From an uncultured Lacinutrix sp. (GTDB lineage Bacteria > Bacteroidota > Bacteroidia > Flavobacteriales > Flavobacteriaceae): a stretch of DNA of 64,000 bases. Made by a program: the position numbers and the translations under genes. Every line of letters begins with the position of its first letter. Position 1 is the stretch's first letter. The notes beneath the pieces were generated by a model that had not been told where the DNA came from, made no database searches, and worked only from the letters and a program-made list of their open reading frames with translations. The stretch lies in assembly GCA_937129145.1 (NCBI GenBank), contig CAKZMU010000009.1, forward strand, positions 144,551-208,550, in the 5' to 3' direction. Below are positions 43,348 to 52,250 of the stretch, in pieces.

Positions 43348-43357
43348 TTTAAAAAAA

Positions 43358-44209
43358 ATGAAAGACAACCAAGCATTTTTAACCGTAAAAGACCACTCAG
43401 TTTCAGGAGAAACATTTCAATTAATCGAGAATAAAACGTATGGATTTCTTGAAACACATCCGCAACCAAGCAAAGAGAATTTAGCTAAATATTATAACAC
43501 CAAAGATTACATTTCGCACACAGATTCCAAAAGAAATGTGTTTGAAAAAGCATACCATGTTGTTAGAAACATTTCCTTAAAACGAAAATTAAAACTCGTT
43601 AATTCTTTTAAATCTGAAGATAAAATACTTTTAGATATTGGTTGTGGCACAGGAGATTTTTTAAAGGTTGCTCAAAGTAATGGTTGGAACGTTTCAGGAA
43701 TTGAACCAAACCCATCCGCCAGAAACATTGCGAATGCCAAAACAAATAACTCTGTATTCGACACACCAAAACTAGATACGTTTAAAACAAATAGTTTTGA
43801 CGTCATTACACTTTGGCATGTATTGGAACATTTACCAAACTTAGAAGCGCAAATAGCAACACTAAAAAGCTTATTAAAAGAAAACGGTACCTTAATAATT
43901 GCAGTGCCTAATTTTAATAGCTTCGATGCAAATCATTACAAAAGCTTTTGGGCAGCTTATGATGTGCCAAGACATTTATGGCATTTTTCTCGCTCATCAA
44001 TTGACAAATTCTTTTCTAAGGAAGATATGAAAGTTGTAAAAACACTTCCTATGAAATTTGACGCCTATTATGTGAGCTTACTTTCTGAAAAATATAAATC
44101 AGGATTCATGAATCCATTAAAGGCTTTTTGGATTGGATTACGCTCAAACTTAAAAGCTAGAAACACAAAAGAGTATTCGTCTATCATTTATGTGCTAAAA
44201 AACCAATAG
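43358..44209 (+). CDS. Class I SAM-dependent methyltransferase
   Basis: A 283-residue methyltransferase. The SAM-binding motif ILLDIGCGTGDFLKVA, the acidic motif II GIEPNPSA and HVLEHLPN identify the Methyltransf_23/11 family. The N-terminus (SGETFQLIENKTYGFLETHPQPSKENLAKYY) is typical of a subgroup acting on small or lipid-linked metabolites, but the substrate is unknown. The frame can be extended to an ATG at 43331, but that codon and the next lie in a parS-like site; the ATG at 43358 (MKDNQAF) is preferred. Confidence 0.88.
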   Translation: MKDNQAFLTVKDHSVSGETFQLIENKTYGFLETHPQPSKENLAKYYNTKDYISHTDSKRNVFEKAYHVVRNISLKRKLKLVNSFKSEDKILLDIGCGTGDFLKVAQSNGWNVSGIEPNPSARNIANAKTNNSVFDTPKLDTFKTNSFDVITLWHVLEHLPNLEAQIATLKSLLKENGTLIIAVPNFNSFDANHYKSFWAAYDVPRHLWHFSRSSIDKFFSKEDMKVVKTLPMKFDAYYVSLLSEKYKSGFMNPLKAFWIGLRSNLKARNTKEYSSIIYVLKNQ

Positions 44210-44407
44210 GTTTTATTTTAAAGCTTTTCTGTGTCGCATTGAAATAAACAATAAGCAATCACTTTAAAAATTATTTTAAAGCGATTAGAAGCCGTTATTT
44301 TAATTCAAAAACAATAAATAAAACACATTACAAGAGTATTTTACCATAAATAATACTTATAATAAAAATAAGCACAGTTTTTAAAATAGTTGTTCGCATT
44401 ACTTTTA

Positions 44408-44415
44408 TATTTTTG
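44408..44415 (+). promoter_or_regulatory. -7 promoter element for the OmpH-like gene
   Basis: TATTTTTG, perfect TAnnTTTG, 23 bases upstream of the ATG, at the end of a 229-bp gene-free stretch (44210-44438). A TTG at 44390-44392 could be a -33 element with a short spacer (15). Confidence 0.5.
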
Positions 44416-44438
44416 CGGCATCGAAATAATTAAATAAA

Positions 44439-44957
44439 ATGAAAAAAATACTAAGTATTGCTATTGTAGTTTTGAGTCTAGCATCTTGCCAACAAGCTCA
44501 AAAAATTGGATTTGTAGATAATTCAGTTTTAATAAACGACTACCAAGAGAAAAAAGACATTGAGGCAACATTGAAAACTAAAATTACATCTTACGAAAAA
44601 AGAAGAGATAGTTTGGGTCAAGCATTTCAACTTGACGTGAAGGCTGCCGAAGTAAAAGCGAGAACTATGTCGCAGGCAAACCTTCAAAAACTGCAACAAG
44701 AGTTTCAACAGAAGGAGCAGGTAATTTCGCAACAACTTCAATTTGAACAACAGCAAATTGCTCAAGAAAGTCAATCTAAAAATGATTCTTTAATAAAAAA
44801 GGTTAGAGATTTTGTAAAAGACTATGGAAAAGCAAATGGCTACAACTTTATTTTAGGAAGCAATGAAGCTGGAAGCGTGATGTACGGAACTGAAGAAGTA
44901 GATTTAACGCAAACCATTTTAGACGCTCTAAATGAAGCGTACAAAAACAAAAAGTAA
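44439..44957 (+). CDS. OmpH/Skp family lipoprotein chaperone-like
   Basis: A 172-residue protein with a lipoprotein signal (VLSLASC, Cys17) and a Skp-like helical core: KIGFVDNSVLINDYQEKKDIEATLKT, then a long Gln/Lys-rich coiled coil (LQKLQQEFQQKEQVISQQLQ) and the C-terminal GYNFILGSNEAGSVMYGTEEVDLTQTIL that is characteristic of OmpH. Skp is a periplasmic chaperone for outer-membrane proteins; the lipid-anchored form here is probably an envelope-tethered version (inference). Confidence 0.9.
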   Translation: MKKILSIAIVVLSLASCQQAQKIGFVDNSVLINDYQEKKDIEATLKTKITSYEKRRDSLGQAFQLDVKAAEVKARTMSQANLQKLQQEFQQKEQVISQQLQFEQQQIAQESQSKNDSLIKKVRDFVKDYGKANGYNFILGSNEAGSVMYGTEEVDLTQTILDALNEAYKNKK

Positions 44958-44979
44958 ACACAATCACATAATGTTAATT

Positions 44980-45001
44980 AGCCAAACAGCCATGTTTGGC
45001 T
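44980..45001 (+). terminator. Rho-independent terminator after the OmpH-like gene
   Basis: AGCCAAACA-GCCA-TGTTTGGCT followed by a T-run, 22 bases after the stop and convergent with the lipid-kinase gene. Confidence 0.85.
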
Positions 45002-45004
45002 TTT

Positions 45005-45931
45005 TTATTTTGTGTAGAAAGAAAAGGCTTTCGAGATAATACTTACTTTAATATCTCCAGTACCAATTAGCTCGCCATCCGCTTGAATATAAGGTTGATT
45101 TATCTCATTGCTACTTAAAATGGTGATGCAATTGGTTTTTAGCGTATCAACTTTTTTGAGCTTTACGATGCTGCCATTAAAAAGTTTCGTCATATTTTTT
45201 ATGATATCCCATTTACTGAAATCTTTAGCAACACTAACATCAAACAAACCATTGTTAGGATTTTTATAATCTGTTAATTGCATACCTCCACCAGAATATT
45301 TACAAAGCCCAACTAAAACCATTAAACTTTTTGCTTTAATAGTTTGTGAATTGGTAACAACTTCAACATTAAAATTCTTGAAAGAAAACAATCCTAAAAC
45401 CGCTCCAATAAGATAGGCCAAAGCACCAAAATGTTTATACTTTCCAACCTTACTAACCACATAACCATCAAAACCAACACCTGCTAAATTATTGAAAAAC
45501 ACAGATGGTTTTTGATAATTTAAAAACTCAATTTTCCCAACATCTTGTTGCTTAATATTTCCGTTTTTAATAATATCTAAGGCTTTTTTATGTTCTTTTG
45601 GAATACCATATGTCTTTACCCAATCGTTTCCAGTACCAATTGGGATAACACCAACGTGTATGCTTGAAGTAGGAACAGATTTTTGCAACATAATACCATT
45701 AACTGTATGGTGAATGGTACCATCGCCACCAACACAAATAATATGTTTAAATCCCTGATTTACAATATTTTGAACAACGCTTATATTGTGTTGCCCACTT
45801 TTGGTGAATTCAAACTCAAAATTAAAATCATTCGTCTCAAGCAAATGTTTAATTTTTGGCCAAAAAGTTTTAGCTTTTCCGTTTCCAGACGTTGGATTGA
45901 TGATGACGAACCATTTTTTTGAGTTCGACAC
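45005..45931 (-). CDS. Diacylglycerol/lipid kinase (DgkB/YegS-like)
   Basis: A 308-residue lipid kinase with the DAGK catalytic motif CVGGDGTIHHTVNG and PIGTGNDWVKT, the NTP-binding/catalytic loop, and the SGGGMQLTDYKNPNNGLFDV region of the C-terminal domain. It would phosphorylate a lipid such as diacylglycerol or sphingoid base; phosphatidic acid recycling is the usual role. Directly upstream on the same strand is holB (one-base gap). Confidence 0.93.
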   Translation of the reverse strand: MSNSKKWFVIINPTSGNGKAKTFWPKIKHLLETNDFNFEFEFTKSGQHNISVVQNIVNQGFKHIICVGGDGTIHHTVNGIMLQKSVPTSSIHVGVIPIGTGNDWVKTYGIPKEHKKALDIIKNGNIKQQDVGKIEFLNYQKPSVFFNNLAGVGFDGYVVSKVGKYKHFGALAYLIGAVLGLFSFKNFNVEVVTNSQTIKAKSLMVLVGLCKYSGGGMQLTDYKNPNNGLFDVSVAKDFSKWDIIKNMTKLFNGSIVKLKKVDTLKTNCITILSSNEINQPYIQADGELIGTGDIKVSIISKAFSFYTK

Positions 45932-45932
45932 C

Positions 45933-47087
45933 TTAAGCAGATTTCTTATGAAGCAATCGTGTTAATTTGATTGACAAATCGGTTAGTATAATTTTTGAAT
46001 TTCCATTTCGCTCAATGTGGTAAATGGCATCTTGTAATTCTTCGCTTATATCCATAATGTTATTGCCATGAACAAAAGGTGCAAATTTTTCAAGCTTAAA
46101 ATCATTGGACTTTGGCTCCATAAATACCAAATTGTTTGCTTGGTAATTATACAACAATGCTTGTCTAAAAAAGCCTAAACAAAACTGTAAAAATTGTTTT
46201 TGGGTTTCACGACCAGTTTTCGCAACCTCTTCGCTCCAAGACATTAAATCATGAATGGCACTTTTGTTTCCTTTGGCTTTAAAAGCACTACGAATCCAAA
46301 AAATAAACCATTTTTCAAACTGAATATCTTCGCTGTCATGGTAAATGAGGTCACAAGCCTTATTAAAATTACCATTGGATTGGTGTGCTATTTTGGTGGC
46401 GACTGTAACGTCAACATTAAATTTTTTAATGAGTGCGTTTTTAATATCTTCCTCAGCTAGAGTCGGAAAGTGCAGTGTTTGGCAACGTGACTTAATCGTT
46501 GAAATGATTTGCTCTTCATCTTCAGTAATTAAAACAAAAATAGTTTTATTTGGAGGCTCTTCAATTAACTTAAGCAACTTATTAGCACAGGCAATATTCA
46601 TTTTTTCTGCCATCCAAATCACCATGACTTTATAGCCACCTTCATACGATTTTAAAGTCAATGACTTCACAATATCATGTGCCTCATCAACACCAATCTG
46701 CCCTTGCTTATTGTCAACACCTAATTGCTTATACCAATCAAACAAGTTGCAATAAGGCTGTTCCTTTAACAAGCTTCGCCAATCCTCTAAAAACAATTTA
46801 GAAACTGGATGTCTTTTCACATTATGATTTGTGGCTACTGGAAATGCAAAATGCAAATCTGGATGTGATAGATTGTTAAACTTTAGGTTGCAAGCATCGT
46901 TTCCTTGTGTGTTTTCGCCTAAAGTGTTTTTACACAAAACGTACTGCGCATAAGCAATTGCCATAGGCAAAGTGCCAACACCTTCTTTTCCAACAAATAG
47001 CTGAGCATGCGGAATCCGTCCGTTATCTACGCTATTGGTTAAGTGTTTTTTAAGATGTTCTTGACCTATAATGTCACTAAAAAGCAT
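45933..47087 (-). CDS. holB: DNA polymerase III subunit delta'-like protein
   Basis: A 384-residue clamp-loader subunit. The AAA+ fold shows HAQLFVGKEGVGTLPMAIAYAQYVLC with a degenerate P-loop (delta' does not hydrolyse ATP), the sensor and SRC region TIKSRCQTLHFP, and the helix KVMVIWMAEKMNIACANKLLKLIEEPPNKTIFVLIT. The Cys-rich insert after the P-loop (CKNTLGENTQGNDAC) resembles, loosely, the delta' zinc-binding insertion but with fewer cysteines. Ends one base upstream of the lipid kinase. Confidence 0.93.
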   Translation of the reverse strand: MLFSDIIGQEHLKKHLTNSVDNGRIPHAQLFVGKEGVGTLPMAIAYAQYVLCKNTLGENTQGNDACNLKFNNLSHPDLHFAFPVATNHNVKRHPVSKLFLEDWRSLLKEQPYCNLFDWYKQLGVDNKQGQIGVDEAHDIVKSLTLKSYEGGYKVMVIWMAEKMNIACANKLLKLIEEPPNKTIFVLITEDEEQIISTIKSRCQTLHFPTLAEEDIKNALIKKFNVDVTVATKIAHQSNGNFNKACDLIYHDSEDIQFEKWFIFWIRSAFKAKGNKSAIHDLMSWSEEVAKTGRETQKQFLQFCLGFFRQALLYNYQANNLVFMEPKSNDFKLEKFAPFVHGNNIMDISEELQDAIYHIERNGNSKIILTDLSIKLTRLLHKKSA

Positions 47088-47170
47088 AACGCAAATATAG
47101 TTTTTTTATTAATCTTTATTCGTCAAACGGTTTCGAAAAAACAATGGTTTTCTAGGTGTTTTTTATTAGT

Positions 47171-47178
47171 TACATTTG
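47171..47178 (+). promoter_or_regulatory. -7 promoter element for pgk
   Basis: TACATTTG, perfect TAnnTTTG, 28 bases before the pgk ATG at 47206. It overlaps a candidate TTG start at 47176, which shows that start is wrong. Confidence 0.55.
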
Positions 47179-47205
47179 CTGAAAATAATAGTTAATAAAG
47201 AAATA

Positions 47206-48393
47206 ATGAAAACCCTTAATGACTTTAATTTTGAAAACAAAAAAGCACTCATAAGAGTGGATTTTAATGTACCGCTAAATAATGATTTTGAAGTTACTGA
47301 TGACACGCGAATTAATTCAGCAAAACCAACAATAATAAAAATATTGGAAGACGGTGGTAGTTGTATATTAATGTCTCATTTAGGAAGACCCAAAGGTGAA
47401 CAGTCTGAATTTTCATTACAGCATATTGTTAAAAAAGTTGAAGAAATTATAGGTGTTGAAGTGAAGTTTATTGGTAATTGTGTTGGTGGAGAAGCTGAAA
47501 CGGCAGCCGCAAATTTACAACCAGGTCAAATTTTGCTATTAGAAAACCTACGTTTCCATGAGGAAGAAAAACAAGGTGGTGAAACATTTGCAAAACAATT
47601 GTCTAAGTTGGGTGATATTTATGTAAACGATGCCTTTGGAACAGCACATAGAGCACACGCTTCTACAACAGTTGTGGCTAAGTTTTTTCCAGAAAACAAA
47701 TGCTTCGGAAAATTATTAGCAAAAGAGATTGAAAGTATTGATAAAGTCATGCAAACTGGTGAAAAACCAGTAACAGCTATACTTGGTGGCGCAAAAGTGT
47801 CTTCAAAAATCACGATTATTGATAATATTCTGGATAAAATAGACCATTTAATCATTGGAGGCGGAATGACTTTTACATTTATTAAAGCGCAAGGCGGACA
47901 AATAGGCGATTCTTTGGTCGAAGACGATAAATTGGAATTAGCTGCTACCATTTTAGAAAAAGCTAAAGCCAAAAATGTATCTGTTCATCTTCCTGTAGAT
48001 GCTATAATTGCAGATACTTTTAGTAATGATGCACATACGAACACATCTAAAGTTGACGCTATTCCAGAAGGTTGGATGGGATTGGATATTGGCCCTCATA
48101 CCGAAGCTTTGTTTGCCAAGGTCATTGAAGATTCCAAAACTATTTTATGGAATGGACCTTTGGGTGTGTTTGAAATGCCAAATTTTGCAAAAGGCACTAT
48201 TTCGTTGGGTCATGCTATAGCAAATGCGACAGAAAACGGAGCATTTTCACTGGTTGGAGGAGGAGATTCTGTGGCTGCTGTAAAACAATTTGGATTTGAA
48301 GATAAGGTAAGTTATGTAAGTACTGGAGGCGGTGCGATGTTGGAAAGTCTTGAAGGCAAAACATTACCTGGAATTGCCGCCATTTTAAACTAG
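47206..48393 (+). CDS. pgk: Phosphoglycerate kinase
   Basis: A 395-residue glycolytic/gluconeogenic enzyme converting 1,3-bisphosphoglycerate and ADP to 3-phosphoglycerate and ATP. Substrate-binding [13 protein letters not shown] near the N-terminus, [10 protein letters not shown], and the C-terminal [13 protein letters not shown] and [22 protein letters not shown] nucleotide-binding motifs are intact. The start was moved from a TTG in the promoter box to the ATG giving [20 protein letters not shown]. Confidence 0.98.
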   Translation: MKTLNDFNFENKKALIRVDFNVPLNNDFEVTDDTRINSAKPTIIKILEDGGSCILMSHLGRPKGEQSEFSLQHIVKKVEEIIGVEVKFIGNCVGGEAETAAANLQPGQILLLENLRFHEEEKQGGETFAKQLSKLGDIYVNDAFGTAHRAHASTTVVAKFFPENKCFGKLLAKEIESIDKVMQTGEKPVTAILGGAKVSSKITIIDNILDKIDHLIIGGGMTFTFIKAQGGQIGDSLVEDDKLELAATILEKAKAKNVSVHLPVDAIIADTFSNDAHTNTSKVDAIPEGWMGLDIGPHTEALFAKVIEDSKTILWNGPLGVFEMPNFAKGTISLGHAIANATENGAFSLVGGGDSVAAVKQFGFEDKVSYVSTGGGAMLESLEGKTLPGIAAILN

Positions 48394-48472
48394 AGACACT
48401 TAAATTTTCAATTGTAACCAAAAAATACGATTTTAGCGTTTCGTGCGTTCTGTTATATCACAACACTTAAAC

Positions 48473-50017
48473 ATGATTTTTAGAGTATTAATAGCATTCT
48501 TATTCGTCCAATTTTCTTTCGGTCAAACCAAAGATAGTACTGTAGTTAAACCACCTGTAAAAATCATAGCAGTTGATACTGTTATCGATGGAAAATCCCA
48601 AGTTTTAAAGACCATTGAACCTGTTCACGATTCACTTATAAAAAAGGAATTCAAAGACCTTGATATTGCTGCGGAATTTGATAAAAAATGGATGGAAGAA
48701 TTATTCAGCTCAGGATTGTACGACACGATTTATAAATCTGTGTCTGAGTTAGAGTATGACGAAGTGTATTACCCAGAGCTTCCAACGGATACCTTAAAAA
48801 AACGGCTTGCAGAGCTTGACGCCAAAACACCTTTTAACATTGCATACAACCCTTCTTTAGAAAGTGTTATTAAAGGTTATTTAAAGAGACGACAAAAACA
48901 TTTGGAGCGTTTAATGGCGTTGAGCGAATATTATTTCCCAATGTTTGAAAAAGAGCTTGACAACCACAATATTCCTCTAGAAGTAAAATACTTAGCAATA
49001 GTAGAGTCTGCACTTAAACCAAGAGCAAAATCAAGAGTTGGCGCGACTGGTTTATGGCAATTTATGTTTGCCACAGGAAAGCAGTTTGGATTGGATGTAA
49101 GTAGTTATGTCGATGAGCGTAGCGACCCAATTATGGCTACCGAAGCAGCTGCAAAATACCTAGGAAGTCTTTATAGAATTTTTGGCGATTGGGATTTAGC
49201 CTTAGCAGCCTATAATTCGGGACCAGGAAACGTTTCTAAAGCCATTAGACGCTCAGGAGGTTATGAAAATTATTGGAATATTAGGCCACATTTACCTCGT
49301 GAAACAGCAGGGTATTTGCCAGCGTTTTTAGCAACCATGTATATTTTTGAGTATGCTGAAGAGCATGGATTTCAACCGCAAAAACCAGAAATCACCTATA
49401 TAGAAACCGATACGATTAAGGTAAAACAAATGATTACTTTGGACCAAGTTTCCGAATTAACCAGTATTCCTATGGAAATGCTTCAGTTTTTAAATCCATC
49501 GTATAAATTGGATATCATTCCTTTTATAAAAGATGAAGATTATGTGCTGCGTTTACCTAGAAAATACGTTGGTCCTTTCGTGACCAATGAAGAGGCTATT
49601 TATGCGTTTGCTAAGGCAGAATTTGAAAAACGCGAAAAACCTCTACCACAATTTTTCGACACCAATTCACGAGTAAGGTATCGCGTAAAATCTGGTGATT
49701 ATTTAGGAAAAATAGCAAGGATTTATGGCGTTAGAGTAAGCCAAATAAAAAGTTGGAACGGAATGCGAAGTAATAATTTACGTGTTGGTCAACGATTAAC
49801 TATCTACCCAAGAAGACCTGTTTCACAAAGCACAAGCCCTAAAAAAACAACCAAAGTTGACCCAAACGCAAAAACATATAAAGTAAAAAACGGAGATTCT
49901 TTATGGACTATAGCACAAAAATTTCCAGGAGTTTCAGTTGATAATATTAAAAATTGGAACAATATTAGCAGTTCAAAATTAAAAGTAGGAACGGTTCTTG
50001 TAGTGAGCAAGAAATAG
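48473..50017 (+). CDS. MltD-like membrane-bound lytic transglycosylase with two LysM domains
   Basis: A 514-residue periplasmic enzyme (signal ending QFSFGQ). The SLT catalytic region around residues 165-290 carries YLAIVESALKPRAKSRVGATGLWQFM (Glu is catalytic), ALAAYNSGPGNV and HLPRETAGYLPAFLA. Two LysM peptidoglycan-binding domains follow at the C-terminus (RVKSGDYLGKIARIYGVRVSQIKSWN; KVKNGDSLWTIAQKFPGVSVDNIKNWN). The family cuts peptidoglycan to 1,6-anhydro sugars. I use the ATG at 48473 because it gives a standard signal peptide, not the GTG at 48443. Confidence 0.93.
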   Translation: MIFRVLIAFLFVQFSFGQTKDSTVVKPPVKIIAVDTVIDGKSQVLKTIEPVHDSLIKKEFKDLDIAAEFDKKWMEELFSSGLYDTIYKSVSELEYDEVYYPELPTDTLKKRLAELDAKTPFNIAYNPSLESVIKGYLKRRQKHLERLMALSEYYFPMFEKELDNHNIPLEVKYLAIVESALKPRAKSRVGATGLWQFMFATGKQFGLDVSSYVDERSDPIMATEAAAKYLGSLYRIFGDWDLALAAYNSGPGNVSKAIRRSGGYENYWNIRPHLPRETAGYLPAFLATMYIFEYAEEHGFQPQKPEITYIETDTIKVKQMITLDQVSELTSIPMEMLQFLNPSYKLDIIPFIKDEDYVLRLPRKYVGPFVTNEEAIYAFAKAEFEKREKPLPQFFDTNSRVRYRVKSGDYLGKIARIYGVRVSQIKSWNGMRSNNLRVGQRLTIYPRRPVSQSTSPKKTTKVDPNAKTYKVKNGDSLWTIAQKFPGVSVDNIKNWNNISSSKLKVGTVLVVSKK

Positions 50018-50039
50018 TTTAACAAAATAACACCAACAA

Positions 50040-51014
50040 ATGAAAAAACTTTTATTATTAATGTTAAGTATGTCGCTTTTAACATCGTGTGGCGATGGGT
50101 CTAAAAGTAAGCGAATAGTGTCTGCATCTTCAGGAAACATAAACAATTTACAGGTAATTATTGACAGTGATTTATGGCTGAGTAGAATTGGCGATGAGCT
50201 TAGAGAAGTGTTTTCGGCCGAGGTTATTGGTCTTCCGCAACAAGAACCACTATTTTCGATGCGACAAATGCCTCCTATCGTTTTTACGGGATTTGCAACA
50301 AAAAACAGAACTATCTTAAAAATTGAAAAAGACAAACCTGCTGACACAAAGTTTTTTAAAGACGTGTATGCAACACCTCAATCGGTTGTGGTTATTTCTG
50401 GAAATTCGGCAAAAGAAATTATTGCTGAAATTAACGAGCATTCTGAAAGAATAATTTCAACCTTTAAAGAAACCGAACTAAAAGAAAAGCAACGCAGAAT
50501 GGCGAAATCTTTGTTAAAAGACAATAGCATTAAGGAAACTCTGAGTATTTCTATTAAACCTACATCTGCATATAGAATTGCAAAGCAAGAAGACAATTTT
50601 TTCTGGCTACGTCGTGACATTAAAAATGGCGATGTTAACTTAATGATATACGAAATGCCGCTTGATGCTGTTTCGGATGGAGAAAATGCCATTAACGACA
50701 TTATTAAAATGAGAGACTCGATAGGAAAAACTCATATCCCTGGACCAATTGAAGGGTCGTATATGATTACAGAAGAAGCCTATACACCATATTTAAACAC
50801 CACCATTATAGATAATAAACCTGCTTTTGAAACCAAAAGCACTTGGGAAGTAAAAGATGCTTTTATGGCAGGCCCATTTATTAATTATGCGGTGAAGGAC
50901 GAAGTTAATAATCGTTTGGTGGTTCTAGAAGGGTTTGTGTTTGCACCATCAACAGCGAAACGTGATTACATTTTTGAGCTAGAAGCCATTATAAGGACAT
51001 TAAAAATTAAGTAG
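50040..51014 (+). CDS. DUF4837 family lipoprotein
   Basis: A 324-residue lipoprotein (signal ending SLLTSC, Cys17) typical of Bacteroidota DUF4837: SASSGNINNLQVIIDSDLWLSRIGDELREVFS... PQQEPLFSMRQMPPIVFTGFATKNRTILKIE, with the conserved FFWLRRDIKNGDVNLMIYEMPL in the middle. The function is unknown. Follows the MltD-like gene by 22 bases, probably in one transcript. Confidence 0.9.
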   Translation: MKKLLLLMLSMSLLTSCGDGSKSKRIVSASSGNINNLQVIIDSDLWLSRIGDELREVFSAEVIGLPQQEPLFSMRQMPPIVFTGFATKNRTILKIEKDKPADTKFFKDVYATPQSVVVISGNSAKEIIAEINEHSERIISTFKETELKEKQRRMAKSLLKDNSIKETLSISIKPTSAYRIAKQEDNFFWLRRDIKNGDVNLMIYEMPLDAVSDGENAINDIIKMRDSIGKTHIPGPIEGSYMITEEAYTPYLNTTIIDNKPAFETKSTWEVKDAFMAGPFINYAVKDEVNNRLVVLEGFVFAPSTAKRDYIFELEAIIRTLKIK

Positions 51015-51030
51015 GTCACAAAAAGACATA

Positions 51031-51062
51031 AAAAAAGCCAACAGGTATCTGTTGGCTTTTTT
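51031..51062 (+). terminator. Rho-independent terminator after DUF4837, bidirectional
   Basis: Stem AAAAAAGCCAACAG / CTGTTGGCTTTTTT around GTAT. Being symmetric it can also end the convergent tatA transcript, whose stop is 15 bases away. Confidence 0.92.
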
Positions 51063-51076
51063 TATTATAATAATAT

Positions 51077-51262
51077 CTATTCTTTTGTTGTAGGTTCTTT
51101 TTCGTCTTCTTTGCTAGCGTCTTTAAATTCTTTAATACCGCTTCCAAGCCCTCTCATAAGTTCTGGAATTTTCTTTCCACCAAATAATAATAAGACCACA
51201 ATAACAATTAATGCTATTTGTCCAGGCCCAAATGCTCCTAAAAATATACCTAATGATATCAT
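51077..51262 (-). CDS. tatA: Twin-arginine translocase subunit TatA/TatE-type
   Basis: A 61-residue protein with one N-terminal membrane helix ([15 protein letters not shown]) followed by the TatA hinge [22 protein letters not shown] and an acidic/basic tail. TatA forms the pore-forming assemblies of the Tat export system for folded proteins. tatC is not in this window. Confidence 0.92.
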   Translation of the reverse strand: MISLGIFLGAFGPGQIALIVIVVLLLFGGKKIPELMRGLGSGIKEFKDASKEDEKEPTTKE

Positions 51263-51281
51263 ATCAATTAATTTTGAATGA

Positions 51282-51289
51282 CAAAGTTA
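51282..51289 (-). promoter_or_regulatory. -7 promoter element for tatA
   Basis: Minus-strand TAACTTTG, perfect TAnnTTTG, 19 bases upstream of the tatA start. Confidence 0.5.
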
Positions 51290-51380
51290 ATAATTAAACT
51301 TTAAAAAATACGTTTAAAGGCAAACTTTAGCATATTGTAGAATATGATGTACGTATAATTTTAATTAATTTAGCGCAATA

Positions 51381-52250
51381 ATGTCAGACAAGGAGAAGAA
51401 ACAAAAAAAAATAGCCAAAAAATTACTGCACAAGTATCGGTTAGTAGTACTAAACGAAGATACTTTCGAGGAACGTTTTGCTATAAAGCTAACGCGATTA
51501 AATGTGTTTGTAATCATGTCGTTATCGGCAATACTTTTAATTGTTTTAACCACGATTCTTATTGCATTTACACCTTTAAGAGAATATATTCCTGGTTATT
51601 CTTCAACAGCATTAAAAAAAGAGGCTACAAATCTTAATTTTAAAACAGATTCTTTACAGCAAGTCATTAGAATGAACGAACAATATTTTGAATCCATTAA
51701 ACGTGTTTTAAAAGGTGATGTTGCTAGCGTAGAATTTAATAAAGACTCCATCATTAAAGCTGCTGAACAAGAAGCTATTGAATATAATTTAAACCCTTCA
51801 AAAGAAGATTCGCTATTGCGGGAAAAAGTAAATAAAGAAGACAAATACAATCTTTTTGAATCTGCCACCTCAAAAGTGAACTTTGTACTGTTTCCGCCAG
51901 TAACAGGCACCATAAGTGAAGGCTATAATGTTGAAGAAAAGCATTATGCTGTAGATATTGTGGTTGCCACAGGAACTCCTGTTAAAGCAGCCGCAGATGG
52001 CGTAGTTGTATTAGCAGAATGGACGACACAAACAGGCTATGTGGTAATTATAGACCACGGCAACGGACTTATTTCAGCCTATAAACATAATGCATCTTTA
52101 ACAAAAGAACAAGGCGATTTGGTTAAAGCAGGAGAAGTTATTGCTATTTCTGGTGATGCAGGAGAGCTAACCACAGGACCACATTTGCATTTTGAACTTT
52201 GGACAGATGGCTACCCAATAGACCCAACCACTTTTATAGATTTTGAATAA
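51381..52250 (+). CDS. M23 family peptidoglycan endopeptidase
   Basis: A 289-residue membrane-anchored protein: a basic cytoplasmic N-terminus (SDKEKKQKKIAKKLLHKYR), one helix (VIMSLSAILLIVLTTILIAF), a coiled-coil segment, and a C-terminal LytM/M23 domain with zinc ligands in EKHYAVDIVVATGTPVKAAADG (HxxxD) and GPHLHFELWTDGYPIDP (HxH). Overall layout matches MepM/EnvC-like cell-wall hydrolases or their regulators. The stop codon abuts the start of the GH3 gene, so the two are co-translated. Confidence 0.93.
   Translation: MSDKEKKQKKIAKKLLHKYRLVVLNEDTFEERFAIKLTRLNVFVIMSLSAILLIVLTTILIAFTPLREYIPGYSSTALKKEATNLNFKTDSLQQVIRMNEQYFESIKRVLKGDVASVEFNKDSIIKAAEQEAIEYNLNPSKEDSLLREKVNKEDKYNLFESATSKVNFVLFPPVTGTISEGYNVEEKHYAVDIVVATGTPVKAAADGVVVLAEWTTQTGYVVIIDHGNGLISAYKHNASLTKEQGDLVKAGEVIAISGDAGELTTGPHLHFELWTDGYPIDPTTFIDFE

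Noticed and set aside
43331..43357. N-terminal extension MFHVERLKK of the methyltransferase
   Set aside because: It is encoded by a parS-like palindrome; the next ATG gives the natural start.
47176..47205. TTG-started extension of pgk
   Set aside because: The TTG is part of the -7 promoter element TACATTTG, so it is not translated.
48443..48472. GTG-started extension of the MltD-like protein
   Set aside because: It would put ten residues in front of a normal signal peptide starting at the ATG at 48473.
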